A stretch of DNA of 64,000 nucleotides from Zygnema cylindricum. Lineage: Eukaryota > Streptophyta > Zygnematophyceae > Zygnematales > Zygnemataceae. The DNA is taken from the NCBI GenBank assembly GCA_037447655.1, contig JBBHKE010001694.1:124001-188000 (forward strand), given 5' to 3'. The position numbers and the translations under genes were made by a program. Below, piece after piece: positions 45,305-58,446 of the stretch. The notes under the pieces are model-generated. The model did not search any database. It saw only the letters and a list, made by a program, of their open reading frames with translations, and had not been told where the DNA came from. The number at the start of each line of letters is the position of its first letter. The first letter of the stretch is position 1.

Positions 45305-47132
45305 AGTTATGGACTCACCTTTTATAGTGCCCATTTTCAATCGAACATGGTTAATATATTGGGAAACCATGATGAGGGGTGCATTGTTTGAAAAACGGCT
45401 AAAGGGGATTTTGTGAGTGGTCGTGTGCGTCGGCCAACTGCAAAATTGGGAGTTCCACCAAAGTTTAGAGGATCACAATTCATAGAAGGATCTGCGGAGG
45501 CAGAGGTGGTAGAGGATGTTGGAGAAAGCATTGTGTCGAACACACGGAAGGAGAATGGGAAGGACAAAGTCACACCGATGGCTATTAGATCCGTTCTGGT
45601 CGCAGATGTTCAGAAAACCGTGGCAAATGACACTGAAATGTGGGATTTCAACAACATCGTGGCAACTCATTTTTTTCTTAGACAACTCACTCAAGCTGTT
45701 GCTACACCTCATCTTCAAGTGGACAGGATGAACGCGTTGTCGGAGGCTCTTGTCAACATTTACAAGAGTGATACGATTCACCAGTAGAAGCTTGCAGATC
45801 AGAATGTACAAGCATATGAGTACAAAGGGGGAAAGATGTTAGACTTTTGTAATGACTTTGCCGGGTTATTCATGAAGTTTGAGATTGCAGGAAAAAGGGA
45901 GACCGAGAAAGAGAAGGTGAATACTTTGTTGATGAAACTCCCATATGATTATCAAATCATTTTAAGGAGGGTTCAGGATTTGCCAGATCATTGATGGATC
46001 AAGAACTTCGTTGTGGGGATGATTTTGGTTCGGGAAAGCACAATTGAGATTCAGAGAGGAGGAAAGAGTGTTCAAGCATTGGCTGCTCGAATTAACTAGG
46101 GAGATAAGGATTCCCAAAAACCTTATGGAAACTTTGGTGGAGAAGGAAGAGGAAACCAATCGGACGGATCTGGCTCGAGGCCTCCAAAGAGGCTTTGTAC
46201 TTTTATAAGAAGCACATTACATAGTGAAGTGTTCTAAACTGACAGAGTTGAGATTCAAAGAGGGGCATATTAGAAAATCAACCGCAAGAAAGAAGAAGGC
46301 ATCTGTGGCAACACAAGTCATGGGAGAGGATTCGAATGAAGACGATCGAGAACTTCTTCTCAATGAGGAGTTGTTGGTGAATGGTGAGCCGGAGATTCCA
46401 AAGAGGCAAAAGTGTGCTTTCCGTGGAGTGAAACAAGCTCTTGAAGAATGATGGATTATTGATTTAAGAGCCTCTATGCATATGTGTAGAGAAAAACCAT
46501 TGTTTATCAAAATGAGAAGATTCCTATTGTAGAGATGGAGTATGGGGATGGGAGAATTATAACCACAAATTTAGTGAGATCTGTGGATTTGAGAGTCTTA
46601 TTTGATGGGAAGACATCCATAGTCACTTTCTCTGATGTTGTTTTTATCCCAGAGTTGAACAAGAATCTTATCTCTACGTCGGTCTTAGATGATAAAGGTT
46701 CTGAGACTAGTACTAAGAAAAGAGACTTAATTGCTAGCTATGAGAATGAAGTGTATTTCACAGCTAAAAAGGGTAGCCAAAGAACGTTTAGGCTGAATCT
46801 GAGTAATGGAAAGACGGGAGTTTACTATGCCGATGTAAGTGATTTAATGACGTGGCATAAAAGATTGGGACATGTGCATCTAGATATATTGAAAAAAAAT
46901 GAAAAAAATAGGTGTAGTTAAAGGAATATATTTTGGAGATAACGAGACCTTGGAAGATTGTAGTGGATGTGCTCAAGGCAAGACCCACAGATTGCCTTTT
47001 CCAAAAATCGCAACATATAAGGGTGAAAATGTCTTAGATTTGATTCATACTGACATATGGGGACTAGCCAAAGTGCCATCAGTTGGAGGGAAAATATTTA
47101 TCCTTACTATCATGATGATTTGTCTAGATACT
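45285..47132 (+). pseudogene. Element D gag, protease and start of integrase
   Basis: Begins MEVTQKQVMDSPF. Gag blocks follow (WDFNNIVATHFFLRQLTQA, then LADQNVQAYEYKGGKML) with stops and shifts at about 45417, 45786 and 45993. The knuckle is lost near 46200, and the protease motif is decayed (IIDLRASMHMC). The protease C-terminus (SDVVFIPELNKNLIS), pre-integrase (WHKRLGHVHLDIL, CAQGKTHRLPFP) and HTDIWG are clear. It is interrupted at DDLSRY by tandem element I-J and resumes at 58715. Confidence 0.87.
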
Positions 47133-48039
47133 TGTTGAAAAGAAGTAATTACTATTCACATCTTAATATAGACTCTAAAGTGAAGAGAGAGAGAGAGAGA
47201 GTCACCATAGCTACCGCCATAGTCAAAGAAGAAACAGGTACACAGGCAGACAGATTGATAGATTGCCAAAATGTTGCCCTCCACTTGATTTGAACCTAGG
47301 TCTCCGAAACACTATATAGACGTACGCCTTAACCATTAAAGCGTTAACGAAACGATACACGTATTGAGTTCGCTATGTATTTAAAGTGTTACGCAAAAAA
47401 CGTCGCTTTCATTAAATAACACCAAAATTGACGAAACGAAATTTATAGTCAAACGGCGCTCGCGGACGCGAATCTGACCTTGTAAAATACATGATCGGTC
47501 AGACGTCGCCGCCCCTACCAAACCCGAATGAATATTTGGCGGCTTTCGACTATAGCCGCGCGTTGTGCCACGTGGCACCACATCATTGGACGTTGGATAG
47601 GATGTGAGGAGGAACAATGGCTCCCATGTTGACAAGTGTCAACCAGAAGGCCATGTTGTACAATGGTCGTACAAGAAGTACAATCGGCCACTGTACCTTA
47701 TTGTACTATATACCTTTTAGATTGGCCGAGGGTAGAGTAGTAAGAAGTTGTGAGTAGGAGTTAAGGGACTTAGCGTGTTTGAGGCGCCTCTCTCCAGGTG
47801 ACCTTTGGTATTTATAGGCCATCTTTGGCCAGCCATAACTTACTGCTCATAAGAGCAAATTCAGTGATTCTTTTTCAGTTTGACTCAAGGGAGTCTTGTC
47901 CTCAGAAAGTGAGGGTGGTTAGAATACTTGTGTGCCTTGGCGGTACTTATTGAGTGAGAAAGTGAAAGGGTCAAATATTATCCTAGAGGCTTTACATAGG
48001 CTGCTCATTCTGTGGGTTAATGGAGACCATAAAATTTCA
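47133..48039 (+). repeat. LTR1 of tandem element I-J
   Basis: 907 bp. It starts TGTTGAAAAGAAG and includes a (GA)n run near 47185 that LTR2 and LTR3 lack. It has antisense B-box (47286-47296) and A-box (47325-47335) complements and the palindromic G-box GTGCCACGTGGCAC at 47565-47578. TTTATAGG lies near 47811. The first hairpin keeps its stem while the loop has changed (TGCTC-ATAA-GAGCA, 47844-47857); then GACTC-AAGG-GAGTC (47882-47895) and CCTCA-GAAAG-TGAGG (47900-47914). Confidence 0.9.
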
Positions 48040-51000
48040 GGTTATGGACCTACCCTCTAGGGTGCCCATATTTAATAGATCAGACTTTTTTTATTGGGAA
48101 ATGATAATGGAGGGAGAACTTTTTGAGAAGCACCTATGGGGCATAGTGTCAGGGCTAATTCGATGCCCACCTCCACCTGGGTGTGGAGGAACATGTTTTT
48201 CTAGCACCTCCGTCACAACAGTTGTTAAAACATCACCCACCATCACTAACGATGACGAGGAAGGGGATTAAATAATCATGGAAGGAGAAAAGGGACGAGT
48301 TGCTTCTCGAGGGACTCCATTGTGAATGACGATATCGGCAGCAGTACCACCAGCAATGATGACAGGGAGTCAAACCGAACGCTCAAAATATGAAAATTGG
48401 AACTATAAGGACAAGGTGGCTAAGCTCTTCATTCTCAAAAGTGTAGTGAAGGGTATTTCCATTCCCCATATGCATGTTAGATCTTCCTCTCAGATTTTGG
48501 TATCTCTACTAAACAAATATAAGAGTGGGTCATTGCAGCAACAACAACTGGCTGAAAATAAAATTTCAGCTTATACTTACAAGGGAGGAAGCATGAATGA
48601 TTATTCCATTGACTTAGGAGCATTATTTGGAGAGCTAGAGAGCGCAAGTAACTCATGGTCTGAGAGACAAAGAGTAAATACACTGATAATGAAACTACTT
48701 GAAGAGTATGAGAATATCATTAATTAGTTGCAGGATCTAGGTGATAGCAATTGAAATTGGGATGATACTGTGGGGATTATTTTAGTGAAAGAGAGTACCT
48801 TAGAACTTAGGAGAGGAAGTCCAAGTGTTCAAGCATTAGCTGTAGGATCTGATTAGCGAAAGTGTGATAAAGAAAAGGGAAAGGATCCCCATTAAAACTT
48901 TGGAGGAAAAGACAAGGAGGTGGCAAATTTGATCGATAAGGGAGAGAAGCTCCTCAAGGTGGATAATGTCACTTCGGCAAGAAACTGGGACATTATATAG
49001 CAGATTGTGTCAAGCTTGTAGATCTTCGACTAAAAGATGGATAAGGTTCCTCAAAAGATGGAGGAATGAAAAAGGCTTTTCCGACTCAAGTTCATGATGA
49101 GGAAGAAAATGACGTAACCGAACTGAAAGAGGAGCTTAAAAAGCTTCTTCTTAAACCAGAAACCATTGAGAAGCATGTATACATTCTACGGAGACAAAAT
49201 TGTGCTTTGGGGGGTAAGTGGGATCCAGTTGAGGATGGTTAGATCATAGACTTAGGGGCCTCAATGCATAATTGCAAGGTTAAGAGGTGGTTTACTAAAT
49301 TAAGAAAAATTCCAACAATTGAGATAGAGTATTGAGATGGTAGAGTAGAAACCACAAGTCTTGTTCTATCGGTTGATTTAAAAGCTATAATTGATGGAAA
49401 GGCTTCAATTGTAACACTCTCAAATGTTCTTTACATTCCACATCTTAGCAAGAATCTAGTCTCTATAGCTGTTCTAGATGAAAAAGAGTTCGAAACCAGA
49501 ACTAAGAAAAGAATCTTAACAGCTAGCTATGATAATGAGGTTTATTTCATAGCTGAAAAGAGTAGTCAATGAATGTTCAGAATTTTACTTTGTAATGAAA
49601 AAGGTGTTCTATACTCATGTGGAAGTGATATGATGCTTTGGCAAAAAAAGGTTGGGGCATGTGAATCTAGATAGATTAAAGAAAAAAAAGAAAAAAAAGA
49701 AAAAATGAATAGTGGATGGAATTGAGTTTCGAGTGGATGAGACCTCAGATGATTGTAGTGGATGTGCCCATGGGAAGATTCATAGACTTCCATTTCCAAA
49801 GGCATCCACATTTAGAAGAGAAAGTATTAGATCTAGTCCACACTCATGTTTGGGGACCAGCTACGTATGCTTCATATGGGGGGAAAAGATGGATGCTAAC
49901 CATTATAGATGATTGGTCTAGATACACTAAGGTATATTTTTTTAGATATAAGTCAGAGGTACTAAGATGTTTCAAAGAATACAAAGTATGGAGTGAAAAA
50001 ACACATGAAACCTCAATAAAAGAGATTAGAAGTGATAATGGGAAAGAATACACCTCAAAGGAATTTGAAGAATTTCTTAAAGAATAAGAAATCCATCATG
50101 AGAAAACTGTTCCATATAATCTAGAACAAAATGGAGTAGCAAAAAGAGTGAATAAAACTTAAGGAGGTATGTCCAAAAGTATGCTAACTGATAAAAGAAT
50201 AGGATTGCAGTTTTGGGATGAGTCTATGAACTATGCTAACTTCATGAAAAATAGAGTGCTAACTTCGGCAAATAAAGAGGAAACTGCGTATGAAAGGTGG
50301 ACGCGAAGAATACCACATTTGTCTACTTTGAGAGTGTGTGGACGGGAAGAATACCACATTTGTCTACTTTGAGAGTGTGTGGACGGGAAGAATACCACAT
50401 TTGTCTACATTGAGAGTGTTCGGAAGTCAAGTCTACAGTTTCGATTCCGATAAGACTAAATGGATGTTAGAGGGAAGACGGAAACCAAGATATCTTGTAG
50501 GATATGTTGAGAGCACAAAATGATATCGAGTGTATGACTTAAAAAGGAGAGATATCATTTTAGTAAAACACATAGTGGTGATGAATGAAGTAAAGTCTAT
50601 TGATCCATTGAAATATTACAAAGAAGTCAAAATCAGATTTGAATCGGGTCAGTATTCTGACTTTGACTTGGGAAATGAAGAGAAGGAAGACGGGGAGAAG
50701 GAAAAATTTGCAGATCTGCAAAAAGAGAAGGACGAAAAGACAACATCCGAGGTAACACCACAATACGAAGTGGAAACCGACGAGGAACTTGATCAAACAC
50801 CGGAATTAGAGGATATGGGAGATGAAAATCTTCCTAATTGAAATCTGTGGATGCCTTCCGTACCGGCGTAAGATTTTGAAGGATGAAAAAAAAGTAGTAA
50901 AAAGCTTTAAGAAAGACATGTAAATAACAAACTCACAAAGATGTCTCACCCAGAAGAACCTCAGACATACTTAAAGGCCATAAATACCCCAGAAAGCAGC

Positions 51001-52552
51001 CGGTGGATCACTACCATGAATGAAGAAATTGCCTCTATCATGGAAGCCAATATATGGGAGTTGGTAGATTGTCCACCGGATAGAAAACCGATTAGATGTA
51101 AGTTGATTTTTAATCTTAAACTAAACCTAGATAATACCATTGAAAAATATAAGGCTAGGTTGGTTGCTAAAGGTTATACTCAGAAAGAATGAATAGACTG
51201 AATGAAATCTTTGCACCCTTAGTCAGATTCTCTTTTGTCAGGATCCTCTTAAGTTTAGCCACAGCGGAGGATATGGAAATACACCAAATGAATATTAAGA
51301 CCGCCTTCTTAAACGGAGAGTTGGAAGAAGAAATCTACATGAGGCAACTGGAAAGATTCGTGGAAAATGGAAAAGAAAGCAAGGTGTGCAAACTGATAAA
51401 ATCACTTTATGGCCTTAGGCAAGCCCCGCGGCAATGGAACATAAAATTGGACGAACTTCTGACAGGTTTGGGATACATTAGAATAAGTTCAGATCACTCT
51501 ATATATATAGTTGAGGATGAAAATGGAGTGATATTTATTGCTATTTAGGTTGATGATTTGTTATTCTTAAGCAAGTCGTTAGATAAAATTAACAAACTCA
51601 AACAGGATCTTAGAAGTTGTTTGACATGAAAGATCTCGGCGAAGCAAAATACATTTTGGGGATTGAAATAGAGAGGGATAGACGAAATAGAATAATAAGA
51701 CTCACTCAGAAAGAAACTATCAGTAATATACTAGAAAAGTTTCAGATGGGGAAAGAAAATGGGTGTACCACTCCCATGGATCTAAAGAAAGTATCAGAGG
51801 GGAGTGAAGAGGGAGGGATATTGATTTTGAATGATAAGATGGATGAGGAAGAAAAAAGGTTTATAGAAGGAATTTCTTATGGGCAAATTGTAGGCAGCTT
51901 AATTTACTTTATAAATTGTACACGTTCGGACATAGCAGCGGCTATAGGCGTTCTCAGTAGAAGTCTAAATGAGCTTAGGAAAAGAGAATGGGAAGCAACC
52001 AAAAGAGTGATGAGATATTTGGTGGGAATAAGGGAATTATGGTTGCATTTGGGAGGGGAGCACACTAACATCACCACTTGGAGTGATGCCAGTTATGGGG
52101 ATGTGTCTTTGAGACAATGTACAACAGGATATGTGTTGCAAATTGGATCTGGTGCATGCTTTTGAAGTAGCAAACAGCAGAAAGTAGTTGCTCAGTCCAC
52201 TATGGAGGCTGAATACATGGCTTCATGTGTCGCCACTAAAGAATTAATGTGCGTAAAATCTCCACTCGAAGAACTTGGGTTCATGAAATTAGGGACTCAG
52301 AATTTCTTTTGTGATAATCAATCTGCTATCTCTATCGCAACTAATCCAAAACACCATTTCAAAGCTAAACATATGGATATAAGACTAAGCTTTGTCAAAT
52401 AGAAGGTTGGAATAAAATAATTAAACTGGTTCATAAAAGTGATAGAGAGATGATTGCAGACATGATGACAAAATCGGTACCTTCTCCTAAGTTAAGATTC
52501 CGCAGAGAAAATTGTGGACTTAAATTAAAAGTTAACTAAGAATCTAGGGGAG
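48020..52552 (+). pseudogene. Element I-J internal region 1 (gag-pol)
   Basis: The ATG at 48020 inside LTR1 gives METIKFQVMDLPSRVPIF. Gag, a decayed knuckle, a decayed protease (IIDLGASMHNC near 49250), pre-integrase (CAHGKIHRLPFP), integrase, RT (SLYGLRQAPRQWN near 51400, then a stop in the YVDDL region near 51549) and RNase H (STMEAEYMAS, CDNQSAI) follow in order with many stops. A 41-bp unit is repeated three times at 50306-50420, in the integrase-RT linker, and shifts the frame. Confidence 0.92.
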
Positions 52553-53379
52553 TGTTGCCGCCGTTGTCAGAAAACAAACAGGAAGACAAGCAGACGGATT
52601 ATTAGATTGCCAAAATGTTGCCATAAACCTGATTTGAACCTAGGTGTGCGAAGTTCTGCATGACGTACGCCTTAACCATTATGGCGTTTACAAAACGATA
52701 CGCGTATTCAATTCGCTATTTATTTAAAGTGTTAGGCAAAATGTCATTTTCATTAAATTAGACCTAAATTGACGAAACGACATCTATAGTCAAACGGCGC
52801 TCGCGGACGCGAATCTAACTGTGTAAAATACATGATCGGTCGGACGTCGTCGCCCAAGCCAAATCCGAATGAATCTTTGGCGGCTTTCAATCATACCGGC
52901 GCGCTGTGCCACGTGGCTCCACATCATTGGACGTCGGAAAGGATGGAACGAGGAACGATGGCTTCATGTTGACAAGTGTTAACCAGAAAGCCATGTTGTA
53001 CAATGGTGATACAAGAAGTACAATCGGCCACTATACCTTATTGTACTATACACCCTTTTGATTGGTCCAGGGTAGAGTAGTAAGTAGTTGTGAGTAGGAG
53101 TTAAGGGACTTAGCGTGTTTGAGGCGCCTCTCTCCAAGTGACCTTTTATATTTATAGGACATCTTTGGCCAGGCATAACCTACTTCTCAGGGGAGTAAAT
53201 TCAGTGATTCTTTTTGCGTTTGACTTAAGGGAGTTTGTCCTCACAGAGGTGAGGATGGTTAGAATATTTGTGTGCCTGGGCGGCAATTATTCAGTGGGAA
53301 AGTGAAAGGGTCAAATATTATCCTAGAGGCTTTACATCGGTTGCTAATTTTGTGGGTTAATGGAGACCACTGAATTTCA
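52553..53379 (+). repeat. LTR2 of tandem element I-J
   Basis: 827 bp, starting TGTTGCCGCC and ending GAATTTCA. It is shared between the two internal regions. Its first 558 bp are identical by eye to LTR3, and the rest differs. The hairpin CCTCAC-AGAG-GTGAGG is at 53239-53254. The primer-binding site GGTTATGGGCCCGCC follows. Confidence 0.92.
52620..52685 (-). other. tRNA-like module, antisense in LTR2
   Basis: On the - strand, GCCATAA is followed at once by the A-box TGGTTAAGGCG, then the B-box GGTTCAAATCA, and closes with TTATGGC, giving a perfect 7-bp acceptor-like stem over 66 nt. The anticodon and T stems are poor, so it is not a working tRNA. LTR3 has the same module at 57956-58021. Confidence 0.65.
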
Positions 53380-56300
53380 GGTTATGGGCCCGCCCTCTAG
53401 GGTGCCCATATTTATTGGATCAGACTTTTTTTATTGGGAAATGATGATGGAGGGAGAATTTTTTGAGAAGCACCTATGGGGCATAGTGTCCGGGCAAAAT
53501 CGATGCCCACCTTCACCTGGGTTTGGAGGAACAGGTTTTTCTGGCACCTGCGTCACAACAACGGTTAAAACATCAGCCACCATCACGAACGATGACGAGG
53601 AAAGGGAGGAAATAATCATAGAAGGAGAAAAGGGAGGAGTTGCTTCTTGACGGACTCCATTGTCAAGGACGATACCGGCAGCAACACCACGAGCAATGGT
53701 GATAGGGAGTCAGACCGAATGGTCAAAACATGAAATTAGAACTATAAGGACAAGGTGGCTAAGCTCTCAATTCTCAAAAGTGTAGTGAAGGGTATTGCCA
53801 TTCCCCTTATGCATGTTAGGTCTTCCTCTCTGATTTGGGTATCTCTGGTAAACAAATATAAGAGTGGGTCATTGCAGCAGCAACAGCTAACAGAAAATAA
53901 GATTTCAGCTTATACTTACAAATGAGGAAGTATGAATGATTATTGCAATGACTTAGGAGCATTATTTGGAGAACTAGAGAGCGCAGGTAACTCATGGTCT
54001 GAGAGACAAAGAGTAAATACACTGATAATGAAACTACCTGAAGAGTATGAGAATATCATTAATCGGTTGCAAGATCTAGGTGATAGCAATTGGAATTAGG
54101 ATGATACAATAGGGATGATTTTAGTGAAAGAGAGTACCATAAAACTTAGGAGAGGAAGTCCGAGTGTTCAAGCATTGGCTACAGGATCTGATTGGCGAAA
54201 GCGTGATGAGGAAAAGGGAAAGGATCCCTATCAAAACTTTGGAGGAAAAGGACAAAGAGGTGGCAGATTTGATCGACAGGGGAGAGGAGCTCCTCGAGGT
54301 GGATTATGTCACTTCTGCAAGAAACCAGGACATCATATGGCATATTGTGTCAAGCTTCCACATCTTCTGCTGAAAGATGGACAAGGTTCCTCAAAAGATG
54401 GAGAAAATAAAAAAGCTTTTCTCACTCAAGTTCATGACGAGGAAGAAGATGACGTAACCGAACTGGAAGATGAGCTCGAGGAGCTTATTCTTAAACCAAA
54501 AACCACTGAGAAGCATGCAAACATTCTACGGAGACAAAAGTGTGCTTTCGGAGGTAAGAGGGATCCACCTGAGGATGGGTGGATCATAGATTCAGGGGCC
54601 TCAATGCATATGTGCAAAGATAAGAGGTGGTTTACTAAATTAAGAAAAATTCCAAAAGTTGAGATAGAGTATGAATATGGTAGAGTAGAAACCACAAGTC
54701 TTGTTAGATCTGTTGATTTAAAAGTTCTAGTTGATGTAAAGGCTTCAATTGTAACACTCTCAGATGTTCTTTACATTCCACAGCTTAGCAAGAATCTAGT
54801 CCAGCTGTTCTAGATGAAAATGAGTTTGAAATATGAACTAAGAAAAGAATCTTAACAGCTAGCTATGATAATGAGGTTTATTTCATAGCTGAAAAGAGTA
54901 GTCAATGAATGTTCAGAATTTTACTTTGTAATGAAAAAGGTGTTCTATACTCATGTGGAAGTGATATGATGCTTTGGCAAAAAAAGGTTGGGGCATGTGA
55001 ATCTAGATAGATTAAAGAAAAAAAAGAAAAAAAAGAAAAAATGAATAGTGGATGGAATTGAGTTTCGAGTGGATGAGACCTCAGATGATTGTAGTGGATG
55101 TGCCCATGGGAAGATTCATAGACTTCCATTTCCAAAGGCATCCACATTTAGAAGAGAAAGTATTAGATCTAGTCCACACTCATGTTTGGGGACCAGCTAC
55201 GTATGCTTCATATGGGGGGAAAAGATGGATGCTAACCATTATAGATGATTGGTCTAGATACACTAAGGTATATTTTTTTAGATATAAGTCAGAGGTACTA
55301 AGATGTTTCAAAGAATACAAAGTATGGAGTGAAAAAACACATGAAACCTCAATAAAAGAGATTAGAAGTGATAATGGGAAAGAATACACCTCAAAGGAAT
55401 TTGAAGAATTTCTTAAAGAATAAGAAATCCATCATGAGAAAACTGTTCCATATAATCTAGAACAAAATGGAGTAGCAAAAAGAGTGAATAAAACTTAAGG
55501 AGGTATGTCCAAAAGTATGCTAACTGATAAAAGAATAGGATTGCAGTTTTGGGATGAGTCTATGAACTATGCTAACTTCATGAAAAATAGAGTGCTAACT
55601 TCGGCAAATAAAGAGGAAACTGCGTATGAAAGGTGGACGCGAAGAATACCACATTTGTCTACTTTGAGAGTGTGTGGACGGGAAGAATACCACATTTGTC
55701 TACTTTGAGAGTGTGTGGACGGGAAGAATACCACATTTGTCTACATTGAGAGTGTTCGGAAGTCAAGTCTACAGTTTCGATTCCGATAAGACTAAATGGA
55801 TGTTAGAGGGAAGACGGAAACCAAGATATCTTGTAGGATATGTTGAGAGCACAAAATGATATCGAGTGTATGACTTAAAAAGGAGAGATATCATTTTAGT
55901 AAAACACATAGTGGTGATGAATGAAGTAAAGTCTATTGATCCATTGAAATATTACAAAGAAGTCAAAATCAGATTTGAATCGGGTCAGTATTCTGACTTT
56001 GACTTGGGAAATGAAGAGAAGGAAGACGGGGAGAAGGAAAAATTTGCAGATCTGCAAAAAGAGAAGGACGAAAAGACAACATCCGAGGTAACACCACAAT
56101 ACGAAGTGGAAACCGACGAGGAACTTGATCAAACACCGGAATTAGAGGATATGGGAGATGAAAATCTTCCTAATTGAAATCTGTGGATGCCTTCCGTACC
56201 GGCGTAAGATTTTGAAGGATGAAAAAAAAGTAGTAAAAAGCTTTAAGAAAGACATGTAAATAACAAACTCACAAAGATGTCTCACCCAGAAGAACCTCAG

Positions 56301-57888
56301 ACATACTTAAAGGCCATAAATACCCCAGAAAGCAGCCGGTGGATCACTACCATGAATGAAGAAATTGCCTCTATCATGGAAGCCAATATATGGGAGTTGG
56401 TAGATTGTCCACCGGATAGAAAACCGATTAGATGTAAGTTGATTTTTAATCTTAAACTAAACCTAGATAATACCATTGAAAAATATAAGGCTAGGTTGGT
56501 TGCTAAAGGTTATACTCAGAAAGAATGAATAGACTGAATGAAATCTTTGCACCCTTAGTCAGATTCTCTTTTGTCAGGATCCTCTTAAGTTTAGCCACAG
56601 CGGAGGATATGGAAATACACCAAATGAATATTAAGACCGCCTTCTTAAACGGAGAGTTGGAAGAAGAAATCTACATGAGGCAACTGGAAAGATTCGTGGA
56701 AAATGGAAAAGAAAGCAAGGTGTGCAAACTGATAAAATCACTTTATGGCCTTAGGCAAGCCCCGCGGCAATGGAACATAAAATTGGACGAACTTCTGACA
56801 GGTTTGGGATACATTAGAATAAGTTCAGATCACTCTATATATATAGTTGAGGATGAAAATGGAGTGATATTTATTGCTATTTAGGTTGATGATTTGTTAT
56901 TCTTAAGCAAGTCGTTAGATAAAATTAACAAACTCAAACAGGATCTTAGAAGTTGTTTGACATGAAAGATCTCGGCGAAGCAAAATACATTTTGGGGATT
57001 GAAATAGAGAGGGATAGACGAAATAGAATAATAAGACTCACTCAGAAAGAAACTATCAGTAATATACTAGAAAAGTTTCAGATGGGGAAAGAAAATGGGT
57101 GTACCACTCCCATGGATCTAAAGAAAGTATCAGAGGGGAGTGAAGAGGGAGGGATATTGATTTTGAATGATAAGATGGATGAGGAAGAAAAAAGGTTTAT
57201 AGAAGGAATTTCTTATGGGCAAATTGTAGGCAGCTTAATTTACTTTATAAATTGTACACGTTCGGACATAGCAGCGGCTATAGGCGTTCTCAGTAGAAGT
57301 CTAAATGAGCTTAGGAAAAGAGAATGGGAAGCAACCAAAAGAGTGATGAGATATTTGGTGGGAATAAGGGAATTATGGTTGCATTTGGGAGGGGAGCACA
57401 CTAACATCACCACTTGGAGTGATGCCAGTTATGGGGATGTGTCTTTGAGACAATGTACAACAGGATATGTGTTGCAAATTGGATCTGGTGCATGCTTTTG
57501 AAGTAGCAAACAGCAGAAAGTAGTTGCTCAGTCCACTATGGAGGCTGAATACATGGCTTCATGTGTCGCCACTAAAGAATTAATGTGCGTAAAATCTCCA
57601 CTCGAAGAACTTGGGTTCATGAAATTAGGGACTCAGAATTTCTTTTGTGATAATCAATCTGCTATCTCTATCGCAACTAATCCAAAACACCATTTCAAAG
57701 CTAAACATATGGATATAAGACTAAGCTTTGTCAAATAGAAGGTTGGAATAAAATAATTAAACTGGTTCATAAAAGTGATAGAGAGATGATTGCAGACATG
57801 ATGACAAAATCGGTACCTTCTCCTAAGTTAAGATTCCGCAGAGAAAATTGTGGACTTAAATTAAAAGTTAACTAAGAATCTAGGGGAG
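53360..57888 (+). pseudogene. Element I-J internal region 2 (gag-pol)
   Basis: ATG at 53360 (METTEFQVMGPPSRVPIF). The gag half is better preserved than in copy 1: an intact knuckle CHFCKKPGHHMAYC near 54310, the protease motif IIDSGASMHMC near 54590, and one frame open over 54115-54813. From 54836 on it is the same sequence as 49500 onward, including the same stops and the 41-bp triplication. Confidence 0.92.
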
Positions 57889-58446
57889 TGTTGCCGCCGT
57901 TGTCAGAAAACAAACAGGAAGACAAGCAGACGGATTATTAGATTGCCAAAATGTTGCCATAAACCTGATTTGAACCTAGGTGTGCGAAGTTCTGCATGAC
58001 GTACGCCTTAACCATTATGGCGTTTACAAAACGATACGCGTATTCAATTCGCTATTTATTTAAAGTGTTAGGCAAAATGTCATTTTCATTAAATTAGACC
58101 TAAATTGACGAAACGACATCTATAGTCAAACGGCGCTCGCGGACGCGAATCTAACTGTGTAAAATACATGATCGGTCGGACGTCGTCGCCCAAGCCAAAT
58201 CCGAATGAATCTTTGGCGGCTTTCAATCATACCGGCGCGCTGTGCCACGTGGCTCCACATCATTGGACGTCGGAAAGGATGGAACGAGGAACGATGGCTT
58301 CATGTTGACAAGTGTTAACCAGAAAGCCATGTTGTACAATGGTGATACAAGAAGTACAATCGGCCACTATACCTTATTGTACTATACACCCTTTTGATTG
58401 GTCCAGGGTAGAGTAGTAAGTAGTTGTGAGTAGGAGTTAAGGGACT
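54836..58446 (+). repeat. Second copy of 3.6-kb identical duplication
   Basis: Matches 49500-53110 base for base wherever compared, including ORF breaks. The left boundary lies in the protease region and the right boundary in the LTR, so the block does not coincide with element ends. This points to recent conversion or crossover, or to an assembly error. Confidence 0.9.
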
